From Chrysopilus asiliformis (Eukaryota; Arthropoda; Insecta; Diptera; Rhagionidae): a DNA stretch of 64,000 nt. Positions 39,401-50,645 of this stretch are shown in pieces. The stretch spans positions 115,671,824-115,735,823 of the forward strand of contig OZ035960.1 in NCBI GenBank assembly GCA_964034945.1, read 5' to 3'. The notes under the pieces were generated by a model that worked only from the letters and a program-made list of their open reading frames with translations, was not told the origin of the DNA and did no database searches. Position 1 is the stretch's first letter. Every line of letters begins with the position of its first letter. The translations under genes were made by a program, and so were the position numbers.

Positions 39401-40447
39401 CACATCATTCGGCAAGACCACGGCTTCTACTGGTGGTGATGGTGCCAAGTCAGTGTAATTTTGATACGTACCTTCTTCTAGGACCAGTTCGTTTTCGAGT
39501 GGGTCTTCTACTGGGAACGATATCGATTTCTTCGAGGACTTTTGATACTCCCTATTCGACATCACAGACGATGAAGGATCTTGTGACATGTCCGATAACA
39601 TAGATTGCGGATCTGTGAAACTATTCACATCTTCTTCAACTTGTATAGCCGTCGACATGATCAGAGATTCGATAATAATACTACTGGAAATGTCCTCGAT
39701 TTCGATTTGCGCATCAATATTTGCGCCCTCTTGAGAAATGAAGTCTTCTGTCAGTGGAACTGCGTCGCCAATTGGGATTTGTTGTGGATTAGCCTCTGGT
39801 AGACCATTTGAAATATTCTCTTCTGGACTGTTGCTCCGCGAAATGCGAGCCTTCTCTCTGACATCGGAAAGGGCTTTTTCGTCGGCGGCCGCATCGTATC
39901 CTGGCAGGACGATTTCATTGGTGTCTGGATTAATAATGGTTAATGCGTGTTTCCGCTCTCGTTTGGTGTTCTTCCTAGCAACTATTGGCAAAATTATCTC
40001 CTGTCCAGCGGACGATTCCATCAGCGAGCGTTGTGGTTGCGGAGGTTGCTGGGGCGGCGGAAGCGCGGGAGGCGGTGTCCGGATAGGCATTCCGCCCATA
40101 GGTCCTGGAACTACGCCCCCATTGGCTGCCGAAGCGATGGGGAAATACACGAACGACCCTCCACAGTTGGGCGGTGGCGGGGGTAACTGGTGGCCGGGAA
40201 ACATCATTTGTTGTCCTGGCAACGGATGATGATGTCCTGGCATCGGAAATACGCCGTGATGATGATGATGCGGCGTCGCAACGGGATTGCCGTTTGTCGT
40301 CCAAAATGGCGCCGAATGTTTGGCCGGGTTCTGCATCAGTTGTATTCCTGCCGGAACGCCTCCCTGCACTCCGCCTGGACCCATTCTCCTCGGCTCCATG
40401 TAAAGGTGTCTCATCATCTGGTGCTGGTGTTGCGTTGGCTGCTGCAT
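36425..40447 (-). CDS. eIF4G lacking the C-terminal MA3 and W2 domains
   Basis: Two minus-strand exons (40447-38485 and 38022-36425) give 1186 residues. The N-terminal half is low in order, with His/Pro/Gly-rich runs and the conserved block KRERKHALTIINPDTNEIVL. An eIF4E-binding motif of the Y-x4-L type is at about residue 780 (YSLQQLYALREAP). The MIF4G domain (about 895-1165) has ENAWRPMRLIDK, LLRKVRGILNKLTPDNFASL, RRRCTGTVRFIGELFKCSLL and SSRIRFMILDVIDLRRNNW. In other eIF4Gs KTID continues into a linker plus MA3 and W2 domains; here KTID is followed by PVQFPT and a TAG. No later exon is visible. It should still bind eIF4E and eIF4A but lacks the second eIF4A and MNK-kinase docking parts. 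It may be a paralogue or a short form. ATG at 40447-40445 was preferred over upstream in-frame leucine codons. Confidence 0.88.
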
Positions 40448-41526
40448 TTTAAATTTAAGTCGCTTCAATTAAGTTCGGAGTGTTCGCCCAGGGCTGTTTT
40501 CAGATCACGTTTGCTGTACTGAAAAAATAACCTCGCATAGCGATAATATTTACCCTCTTGGGGTTACCATACGTACGTTTTCACAATCTGCACAAAATTC
40601 CGCACCATCACAATTCTTTTAACTTGAATTTGAACTGGCTTTTAATTACTGTCCGTTATTAAATGATTAAGCTCTCAAAGTGATTTCAGTTTGTATGGAA
40701 ATTTATAAAAATGAATGTTTCTATTTGTAATTTTCTCAATGGTGTCTACAAACGTAAAAAAAATTTCACTGGGTTTAGAGTTCAGTGATTTTTTCCAAAT
40801 CTTGTTAAGTACTTTTATAAAAAAATTGCACTTTTGAGTTTATTAAAAATTGTGTTTAAAAGTTATATTAAACTTAAGTCTGCAAACACAAATATTTTTT
40901 AAAAAATAAAGAAAACATAAGCACTTTTAAGTTTAAACATAAAAAGACAATTTCACATTTGCAAATCGTAGTCCTTAAATCACATTTTTCGTGTTTATTG
41001 TTCTTTCATTTATTTAATTTTATAACATTTAGATGTTAATTTGCTTTATGAATTGATGGAGTTTTAGTTTCTATAAAAGAAATGAAAGAAAAGCGATGAT
41101 AAGTATAATTGGTGATTTACATAAATAGTTTTTATTTAAATTTTTAAAAAAATGCTAAAAAATGCCGTTTTCCCCGCTAAAAAATTGACGGTTTTTGTTA
41201 AATTTAAGCATTGAAAACCAAGCGTATGGAAATTGAAATTAATTTTTCCATTTTGAGAAATCCAAAGCATAAATCGTTACATATTTTACACACTGAATCG
41301 TTGCTGATGAAGTTTTGGACTTCACCGTTATGTTTTAAAGCGTTCTTAAAATATTCCACATTGCAAAATCTCATTATTTCTCTGTGCTAGTAAAAAGGAC
41401 CAACACGACATCAGTTTCGTCAGTCAGTGCTAAAAAATAATCTTTAAAAAAGAAAGATTGTTTAATGTTTCTAATATATACAAGTATCATATGTTTTAAA
41501 TGTGCATGTTTTCTAATTTTTCACAG
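40448..41526. other. Upstream of eIF4G, no gene seen
   Basis: Promoter and A+T-rich DNA upstream of eIF4G, leading into the intron-like sequence before the 41527 exon. No convincing open frame or repeat. Confidence 0.45.
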
Positions 41527-41674
41527 GAGTTTTGTAAAAATTCAATTGGAATCGTGCAATCTAATTGGATTTATTTCCAAAACCATTCTTATTGAAGTCC
41601 TATGTGAAATTGTTGGATACTTCTCAATTTGGTTGGGAGGCTGTAGCGTTTTCGAAAAATTATTTGGTTTATAA
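41527..41674 (+). pseudogene. Orphan exon resembling a DEG/ENaC (pickpocket) channel C-terminus
   Basis: A splice acceptor (CTAATTTTTCACAG) precedes an open segment ending at TAA (41672-41674). It encodes TILIEVLCEIVGYFSIWLGG then CSVFEKLFGL. This fits the second membrane segment of DEG/ENaC sodium channels, which follows a (G/S)xxxLWLGxSV pattern with a G-x-S filter, here G-C-S. No other exon of such a gene is visible upstream, so it may be a relic or the last exon of a gene with exons I failed to see. The family call is a pattern match only. Confidence 0.4.
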
Positions 41675-42156
41675 AAATTATTTGATAATAAAGTAATGAA
41701 AAGTGAAATGCATGATCCAGTGGAGTCAGACTCATTAGTATACGGGAAAAATGCTTTTAATTTAACCAAATGTATCAAAAAATCTATGCTATAACGAGGC
41801 TGTTGTTGTTTTTTTGTTTCAAAAACAAAATTTCTTGTAAAACATCGACTCTAACTAGAAATGGGCGCGTTTAAATGACACCAAACCACACAGCAAAATA
41901 ATGTTTATCAGCGATAGAATGTATTAAAGTTACAACTTCTTAAAAAAATATGAAAATTACAAAAAAAAAACTGTTTTGCTGTAAACTCTTCAGACTTCCA
42001 AGAAATGTCTTCATTGATCTGTGAAAAGCAATCTATATTATCTAAAAAAAATCGTGCCAATTCCTTAATTAAATTAGAGATAAGATTTAACAAAAGATAT
42101 TTATTGATGAATAAACAAAATTTTGCAAGCTAATAACATTTCTGTTTGAAGCGAAT

Positions 42157-42975
42157 TTAATCGAAGGTGTGATCTTCTTCGACGGTTTCACGGATTTCGA
42201 TCAATTCGACCAAACCCCGTCGATGGCTTTCTTTCCGGATAAGTTCCTCAACTTCCCGATAGTGCCCTGGATCAATTAATATGAAATAAGTGATCGAGTT
42301 GCCCTCGGACTCTTCATCCTCGATAGTTGCGGATAATTTCAATAAATGCTCCTTGACCTTGGCATTCTCCTTTGCGGGCAATGATATCCGCAACTTCATT
42401 CGTGACCGAACAATTGGGACAGAGGACTCCGTCAAAAGTTTAATCGCTTCTAGAGTCTGCTGTTTAGAATTTTTGTTCGGTTTAATGGAGAAATGGACCT
42501 CCTTGAGGAATTTCTCGACAATCGATACCGGATATGGTCGTTTGGTTTCCGGATTAACGCACATATTAGCGATATTCGTAGCGATATTATTCAGTAGGGC
42601 TTCCTGGCTAGCTTGACGTTCTTTTTCGGACACCTGCAATTCGCCCTTGGCCAAAATCGCTTTGCAAATGTCCAATTCACTCAAGCTACCGAAAGCCTTG
42701 ACGATATCGTCCTTCTTGGCCGCTTGTCCTTTCGAAACATTTGCGAATATCGTGTTCGTCTGTAGGACTTCATCAATATCCTTTTCACTGGAATTATCAT
42801 CAAAAATTAGTCTTGCTTGCTAGAATCTCACGAAAATTCATTACATGTTGTTGCGCCAGGAAACTACTTTGTTCTTGTAGCACGCGATTTCGAATCGCTT
42901 TCCTGCCTTTTTCAAACGGACAACAGCCACGTTTGTCAAACGGATTTGATTTGTGGGGGTGAAAATCTTCGACAT
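42157..42975 (-). CDS. SBDS: SBDS: ribosome maturation protein
   Basis: Two minus-strand exons (42975-42845, 42787-42157) with a 57-nt intron give 253 residues; human SBDS has 250. Domain I opens with [20 protein letters not shown] and [20 protein letters not shown]. The central region has [14 protein letters not shown] and [20 protein letters not shown]. The C-terminal domain ends [22 protein letters not shown] works with the GTPase EFL1 to release eIF6 from the 60S subunit in the cytoplasm. Together with NOC3 it is the second ribosome-assembly gene here, which I take as chance. Very strong match. Confidence 0.97.
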
Positions 42976-43833
42976 TTTCTACGATTTAAAAGTATTTATA
43001 TAAAAAAATCTAGAACTTACGCCTGGAAACCGATCCCAATTTCACAATAACTGACAGCTTACTTCGGACTTTTTTTTCACTTCGGAATCGCTTCGCGTTC
43101 TTTTCGCTGATACATGTTTACAGATTCGCTGTTGCGGTCGCTTTTACAATATTGTTAGGCAGTGTGAAATGAAAAAGATGAACGGTAACAAAACTAACGT
43201 AAAAATTCAATTAACTTTCTGATGATTTTTGGTTTTCTTTAATTCCACATTCGTCTGCCATGAGACAAGTGTTGCCATACATGTGTTTGGTTGTAGGAAA
43301 AGCCCTATTTCAAACGTGAAAAGCGCAACAAAGAAGCGAACAAGATAGCGAATCCATAATTTTTTTTTCAAAACAACGCAGTTTAAATTTATTTGAAATC
43401 TCATTTACAGTAAAAGCACCAGAAAGAATGTTTAAAAAATAATTTCGGGTATGTTTAGCGGTGGACAGTTTACTTTTGCCAAACACAAAAAGTTTATTAT
43501 TTAATTTTTTCCCGCAAAACTTTGTACTTTTTACTTGTTTATTTAAATCAGAATTACCAAAATTTTGTTTTACAAACACGCTTTCTCTTCATGAAAAATT
43601 CAAACTAATTATAATAAACTGTTATTATAGCCACTTCCGGTAGACGGATTTTTTCTACAAGTTTACAGAACTGAAATATTTGAGAGCAAAATACACTTGG
43701 ACATTAATCGAAAAACGGAAATCTAACGGGTTTTAAAGAAATTTATACAAAAAACGATACTTTATTATTTTCACTAAATCCACATAACATCCATTTGCAT
43801 CCCAAAAAAACAATAAAATTATATTAAAATGGT
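42976..43833. other. Between SBDS and the CRAL-TRIO gene
   Basis: About 860 bp holding the SBDS promoter side and the 3' end of the CRAL-TRIO gene (both on minus). No gene or repeat recognised. Confidence 0.45.
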
Positions 43834-45204
43834 TCATTCGTTTATAGTGCGCAACCGTTGCTTCTCTTCGGCAAGGAAATACTCTCTGGCCTTGATCATT
43901 TCCTTTTGCATTTCTTCATTAAGTTCATCAACACTGTTTAACTCGCCCCCGTAATCTGCCGGCAAATGAGATTTTGGTATAAATTCTTTATAAAACTCTT
44001 CATAATCCATATCCGATCTGTGCACGTGTATCTAAAATATAAAATTAATCAATTTGCAGAGTGATTCTAAGAAATCCTAACAATTTCAATAAGTTCCTTT
44101 TTTAGAAATGGTTTGAGCAGCGTCAGGATTTTGTTAAATAGTGGAATAACGTTAACAACATGAATTCGACACATATTCGCTGGGAGTCCATATTGTAGGT
44201 AGTGTAAATATCTTCTAATACTTGATATACTGGCCCTTAACATGTGACTAAAACCAACATTGTCCATATCGTATATAAATATGACACCGGGTCTTGGTCC
44301 GTATTTATACAGTGCCATATCTAAATGGATTAAAAAAGAAAATTTATGTGTTATTCAACGATAACGACGACAATTTACTAAGAAAATCTACCCATAGTCA
44401 TGCAGTAAGTTTTTATGGCATGATCGAAGAAGTAATTTGATGCCTGTGGATTTGAAATTTTATGATAAACAATCGGGCAGCCTTCTTTTAACGTTGGCGG
44501 AAGAACTGCGTACTTTCTGAAAAATATTGTAAACAGTTAATATTTAAATCAGCAATTTTCAATCAAGATCGAATAACTGATTTTCAAAACATTGTTGGAT
44601 TGTTACATCCAATGGATCTCTGTTGTTGAAATGTTCGGGTGTATTTCTTCTGGCGTCATAGTATATTTTCAAAACTCTTGCTGCATCTTCAATTCCATCA
44701 CAGGCATTCAAAAATAATGCTAACTGGAAATAAAATTAATGTTCGATGGTTTTGTATTTCATTCTTGAATAAAACAAAAAAACTTTGTAACGGTAAACAA
44801 TCGGATCGTTTGAATTCTTATTTTGTTTTGAAAGTGAGGAAAGTTCACTTTTGAGAAAACTTCATGGGACCGGATTCCACAAGCTCGTGAGTTATAAAAC
44901 GCATACGAAATTCACATATAATTTACAAACAAACTTTTATGTACATTTCAAAATAACGCTTACGAAATCCGACTCCAGTGATCCTTTTTCAGATTTTTTT
45001 TTTATTAAGTTGACTTGCCTCACTTGCAAAAAAAAACAGCTGAATTATAAATATAGGACAATACAAATAAATTACCTGTTTGTCTGTTAAATCTTTGGGT
45101 ATTTCAGGACCCAAAACTTTTCTTAACGGCTCTAAATCGTCCAACGACAGCTGATGCCGTTCAACAGCCTCTTTGAGATCATAAATTAAATCATGCTTTT
45201 CCAT
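43834..45204 (-). CDS. CRAL-TRIO lipid-transfer protein (alpha-tocopherol transfer protein/clavesin-like)
   Basis: Five minus-strand exons (45204-45076, 44723-44578, 44516-44392, 44320-44082, 44031-43834) give 278 residues. The N-terminal CRAL_TRIO_N helix region holds LALFLNACDGIEDAARVLKI. The lipid-binding domain has GPRPGVIFIYDMDNVGFSHM and GLPANMCRIHVVNVIPLFNK. It ends with IPKSHLPADYGGELNSVDEL, matching the family LPxEYGG motif. These cytosolic proteins carry a hydrophobic ligand such as tocopherol, retinoid or phosphoinositide; the ligand cannot be read here. A splice acceptor (AATTAATTTTAG) just upstream of the ATG implies a 5' untranslated exon; a strong donor near 45591 (CC then GTAAGT) is a candidate. 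Confidence 0.88.
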
Positions 45205-48200
45205 TTGTGCAGCAACTAAAATTAATTGAAAATATGCATTAAAATCTTGTAACGGTATTTTTTTTAACGGTTCAAAAATATAACTATTCTACTGACTTTA
45301 AATATTTTGACAAAACAAATGTTAAAACCTAATAGCATTTTTGGCTGTAACAATAATTTTATGTATGCACACCGAACAAATAATAAAAGTGAAATTTTCT
45401 ATGCGATTATTTTGTTATTTCAACCTTGAAAAATTAGCAACAAAAAGAAGAATGAAAATGGGCTTCTTATCACGTTCTTCTGCAAAACTATTATTGGCAT
45501 TCGTCGAAAATTATAAACCGTTACAATTTTTTGAGCTGATTTTCATATTTGCGGTATTGAAATATATTTTTTGCGTAAAACATTTACTTACGGACTGCAG
45601 ATTTAATTTCTTTAGGGTTCAATTTTTCGATTAATATTTTCTTTATAATTTTTATGCTTTGTTGAGGATTTTTACTTGTTATAACCGTTATAGGTATCTG
45701 ATAATTCGTAAATTTTTTTAAATCTTTAAATGCAATTGTTTTTCGAACGCATGAGCATTTATGATGACATGCAGATATATTTAGAAGAAATAATCGAAAT
45801 AGTGAATTTATGCATATAAAATGGTATTTTGGGGAATTCACAGTTACAGGGCACAAAAATGGGCTATTATTAGTAGCCACATGCAGAAAAATTACAAAAT
45901 CGGTTGGATTAACTTAACAATTTAACGGATTAATTAACTTTCTTGAAAGTATTTTGTAATACATGAATGAACACACATTTACTTCCCGATGCAACGGTCA
46001 GTCAGTGAAATAAATATGAAAAGGCGCTTAACGAGCCATCGAGGATTAGATGACTATTTCGCGTAAAATCAATCACCGCAAGCCATATTTGTTGTCTGGT
46101 ACATGGTTACATCATCTAAAGTGGATTTACAATAAAACTTTTACTTTCACTTCGCTTTTGCCTTTAGTCGTCTAGTCAAAATTGAATCATTGCTATATAC
46201 ATATTAGATACTATGATAAATACGCCGTGACGTGGATATGAGATATTCTGGTGCACATGTCCGCACACACATCGTCATGGGTGCAAAAAATGACGAAATT
46301 ATTTAGCACAGTATGAAAAAATTGCTTTTTGTTCAAATAAAATGATTGTCATTCTCTTTAACTTGCAGTGGTATAAATTTTTATCAAACAAGCAGATTTT
46401 CACAGGTAACAAGTAACAAACAATTGTTTTCTGCAGCAAAGCGATTTGTTCGCAAGTACTTACAGTTCATCACCCTTATCTACATGAAGGCCCTTTTTGG
46501 CGATAAAAATTTGTCGTGTTTCAAAATTAACGATTTTCACTATTATTATCGGGCGAATGCAAATTATGGGAAAGTTGTTAATAGGGAAAACTTGATAATT
46601 TTCAAAATAATAGCTTGGATTTAATTACAGGTGTTGTTTTAACATTTCTATGTGCCGCTCAAGTATTTATTTAAACGTATTGAAAAAGTTTTACATATAT
46701 CAGTATGCCGTAATTAAAATAGCTAATTAACGGGCATTTACACTAACTACTCATAAACATGGTGACCCAAAAAACGTGTTTTTTGTACACCTGGGGCTCA
46801 TTAATGTGTTATTTGGGGCTAAAAATTTGTCCAATCATTTAAAAATGGGTACTATATGGTCAAAGGGAATAAAATCTTATGTGTTTATACGAAAGTTTTA
46901 ACCCTCTGCTTATGCAAGTTCCTAAAATGAAATAAGGACCTTTCAGATAACTCGAAAAATTTTCTGCCAAAAAGCTTTTACATCCGTTATTATATTGATA
47001 GGCAATAAACATGGATTTTTATTTAGTTGAGACGAATTTTCCTTGCCAATCTTGGAACTTTTCATCCTATCCTCGTAAATAGGCTTTCATTTTTATGATT
47101 TACACTTTTATGACTTATCTGTGATAATAGCCGTAATTATCGGAACGAATTGAATTATTCAAGGTTGTTTTAAGTAATTTTCCTCTATTTTACAATTTTC
47201 TAAGACATATATGTCCATATAATTATAAGGGGGTTCGATTAAAATTGTCACGCTAGTTTTTACTTTTGATTTAATAAGCAGAAATCTTAAGCGCAACCAG
47301 TTTCAAATACACATTCAAATACTATAATGAGGAAAACTTACGTAAGTTTTATTGATAGTTAATTACTTTAACGCTTATTCAGAGGATACAAAAAGGTCGT
47401 TCTGGTAGCGTTAAAACACAAAAAAAATCAATCCCGTTATTAATTAAATGGCCCGGAACGCGAAAATTTCAAATTACAGGCTAATCGGTTATCGTAGATA
47501 AACAAAACCGATTATTTTTTTGGTTTTTTAGACCTTGATTGAGAAAATATTTCAAAATCAATTATCAATAAATATCACATAGCGCTCGTGACCTACACAC
47601 GCCACCCCCACAACTTGGCGACAAAACATTTGAAAAAAAAAGGTTTCGGTAGTCTGAATACAGCGTAAATAATTGCTTCAGTTGTTTTGATTACCTGCCA
47701 AAGGTGAACTATACGTATCAATCCGGAAAATACTTACATCAATGGCACACAAAAAAATATTGCAGAGAAAAAAAATTCAAACGTACGTAAACAAAGAAAT
47801 CTATTCACTCCTCGTGCCGTTAGCGTCTTCGCTTTTTATATAAATTTCTGATACCTGTTGAATGTATGAATGTCTGTTCAAAACTATAACTATAGTTATG
47901 TTTCAATCCTTAGTTTAGGTTCGGATTAAACAATTTCACAGGCTCCTCACAAAAATACCAGGTGTACTTAGTTTTGGAGCGCGCTAAACGTAAACCGTTA
48001 CGATCTGTTGAAAGTCGAGTGAGAGACTGTAAACATTTTTCAATCTGTTGTTATTTGCTTTCTGCAATCTAGGCTGCTAACTGGAGAGTAAATTATAATC
48101 AAGTAATTTTTTAAATTTAATATAGTTAGGTTTTAAAAACAACGTATTGTGGTAGGATTAAGTTAAGGGCGTGTGCGAAACAGTCTAACTGCATGCTAAT

Positions 48201-48295
48201 TCTAGTACGTTTTCATACTGGATTGTATTGCGAACTGGAAACTTTCTAATAAAAAGTGGAATCAGGTCGATAATTAGCATATAATTACATCGTTT

Positions 48296-48558
48296 GATGA
48301 TTACGTTTGGATGTGGAGTGTTTCGTTACGTCTCTTTTGTGTTCAGATTGGTGGTTACGTAGTTTTGGTCATTGTTTTAACGTATGGAACAATAGGGCAG
48401 GAAAATTACTAAAATCCATGTTTACCGTTTTTTAAATGGTTTAATTTTCATATAAAATGATCTGCACATCTGAAATTTTCACCCCTACAAGTCCCGCACT
48501 TCATCCTATCCTCACTTGGGCACGTAACGAAACACACCACATCTAAATGTAATCGTCC
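48296..48558. mobile_element. MITE-like element with 36-bp inverted ends
   Basis: The left end reads GATGATTACGTTTGGATGTG then GAGTGTTTCGTTACGT (48296-48331). The right end reversed reads GGACGATTACATTTAGATGT then GGTGTGTTTCGTTACGT (48558-48522). Only a few mismatches separate them. The interior of about 190 bp is non-coding. Weaker similarity continues outward, so the true ends may be further out. Confidence 0.6.
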
Positions 48559-49340
48559 TTTTTCGCATACGCCCTAATAATTGTCTTATTGGATTAACAA
48601 TGGCTTTGATTACTTTCTCTCGTGGAAATTTAGCTCTAAGGATTAAAAATTTTGCACATTGTAAAATTTCGATTTTTTATGTGATCAATATAAAAAGTAA
48701 TTGAGTTTTATTTAGTAATTCCGACGTATTTTGGTAGCGGTGGTTAATTGTGCAACAGTACAGGAGTTAACGGGGGTGAGAGGGATATGGCTTCATAAGG
48801 TTCAATAAATAAATAAATATAAGTACTCCTGAGGAGCGAGAGATAAATCAAGTGAGAGGGAGCTTTGTCCTAAAAGGTATATACTTCAGATCATGCCCCC
48901 CTGGAAAAAATCCTGCGGACGACCATGCAGATAGGTATACAAGTCTTTATAATAATCTCAGAACTGATTAAAATAAATAATTGATTTTGTAAAAATAATA
49001 AAACATAATGTGGTTTTTAATTTCGTTGAACCCACCAAAAATTATTTTATGAAAAAAAAAAAACATAAACTAAACAATAGAAAAGTTACTTGATGAACAC
49101 TTCAGAATCATTTATAAATAAATATACATTCTATATCTAATAAACATAAAAATAACTTGGATAGTTTAATATCGTTTTTCAATACACTAATGCGCTTATA
49201 TTTTGTTTTAATGCAAACTAGTTACGCTAGGTACTAGTTGCGATTGTTAAAGTTATTTACTACAACTTATATTCGTACATTAAGAAAATATAATACCTCT
49301 TTGCTAGTTTTATGTTTTTTTTTAAAATAAAACACTTTGT

Positions 49341-49904
49341 ATTCAAATTCACGTGATTCACGGTTTTTCTTTTGTTTATATTATGGATTTTTAATAACAC
49401 TGATTATGAATAATACTGAATCATTTGTATACAGTCACCTGGAATCTTACTATCGATTATTTTTGGGTCAATGGAATATAAACACGTGCTACAACTACGA
49501 AGTATCAATCTTGGACACTTTGGAGCCAGAGTCGTCGATGAACAAAAGAGAAAAGAAAGCTGCGAAATGCAGATAAATTTCACTGGTATTTTTTTTACTT
49601 GTCCATTAAGCGAAAAAGTTAGTTCCTAACTAATTTTAAGTTTGCTAACAACTCGCAATGTGCAATAATTGATGTTATTTTTATTTCAATTTTTTTATAG
49701 CAAAGACTGAATCGCGTGTGGATTTATTTATGTAAAATATTCTATTTCGATCTCACCGTCATTTCTTTGCTAGTGATCAGCGGTAAAACAGAAACTCGAC
49801 TGAATGAAATTGGCAGCCAACACAAGACAAAAGTGGCACAATTTTTGGATGCTCTCTCGGCTGGGGGGATAAAAAACATACCGGCAGACAAAGCCCAGCT
49901 GTAG
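49341..49904 (+). CDS. Possible small spliced gene, unrecognised
   Basis: Two open segments on plus: one encodes LESYYRLFLGQWNINTCYN and then NKREKKAAK (ends near 49576), the other follows a splice acceptor (TTTCTTTGCTAG, 49773) and encodes SGKTETRLNEIGSQHKTKVA then QFLDALSAGGIKNIPADKAQ with a stop at 49902-49904. The second looks protein-like and basic/helical, loosely like the C-terminus of FAM32A-type proteins, but the match is weak. I could not join the parts in a convincing frame. It may be noise. Confidence 0.2.
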
Positions 49905-50618
49905 AATTTGTGTGTCAACAGTAGGGATTATAGATATTTTTTAATAAATGCTAATTTTTGAGTATTTTTTTTTATCAATAATTAGTTTTTTTTCATACAT
50001 AAATGTAATGTGTTTTGGGTACATTTGTTTGGGGTGTTTTTACCGGTTTTTTTTTAGAGGTGCCTCTGAAGTGCGTTCGAGCATAAAGACGATATGTAAA
50101 GTCTAACAAAGAAAAGGGGCTATTTTCTGAATCAGTGAACTTAGTTTTCCAAAAAGGTTACACAAATAACCAAGAAAGCTTTGAAGAACGTTTCTTTCAG
50201 TTCCCTTCAAATAAATATCGAATGGACTTCATGTTTGTGTTTGTTCATCCGCCATCGATTTATGTCGAACAGATATTCTATCAAATTTTTCATTGCGTAT
50301 GACATTTCTGCAAAAATAACTTTATATACATATTTTTATATAACGGGTCTTGTTATAAATCGTAAAAAAATTCTAAATGACAATTTAAAATTGCTTCCAT
50401 CGTCAAAAACATGAAACGAAACAAAAGTCAAACGGCATAAAATATCTTTTCGCAATCGTCAGTTTTGATTTTTTATAATTATTTTACAAACGGTGAATTT
50501 TTTTGTCAGAAAAGATGTCCTTTTCTCACCCCAGAAAAAGTCGAGAATTTTTCTGTGACCTTCACCACAAATATTTGACTCAACAACAATAAAAAAACAC
50601 AATTTACTTATATTACTC

Positions 50619-50624
50619 TTTATT
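50619..50624 (-). promoter_or_regulatory. Poly(A) signal of HDAC3
   Basis: TTTATT on plus (AATAAA on minus) about 22 bp after the HDAC3 stop codon. Confidence 0.55.
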
Positions 50625-50645
50625 CCTACATTTAGCTCTTAAAAA

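Larger units (their letters stand above)
45205..50600. other. Mostly gene-free region upstream of the CRAL-TRIO gene
   Basis: About 5.4 kb, A+T-rich. It contains an inverted-repeat element (48296-48558) and a weak candidate small gene near 49.3-49.9 kb. The remainder has only stray open frames without family motifs. Confidence 0.5.

Noticed and set aside
39738..40229. Gly-rich plus-strand frames opposite eIF4G exon 1
   Set aside because: They are antisense shadows of the Pro/His-rich eIF4G N-terminus.
40448..40468. N-terminal extension of eIF4G using an upstream Leu codon
   Set aside because: The first real ATG is at 40447-40445; upstream in-frame codons have no ATG.
45584..45880. 98-codon frame on minus upstream of the CRAL-TRIO gene
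   Set aside because: No family likeness; at best its end near 45592 is a non-coding 5' exon because a GTAAGT donor follows.
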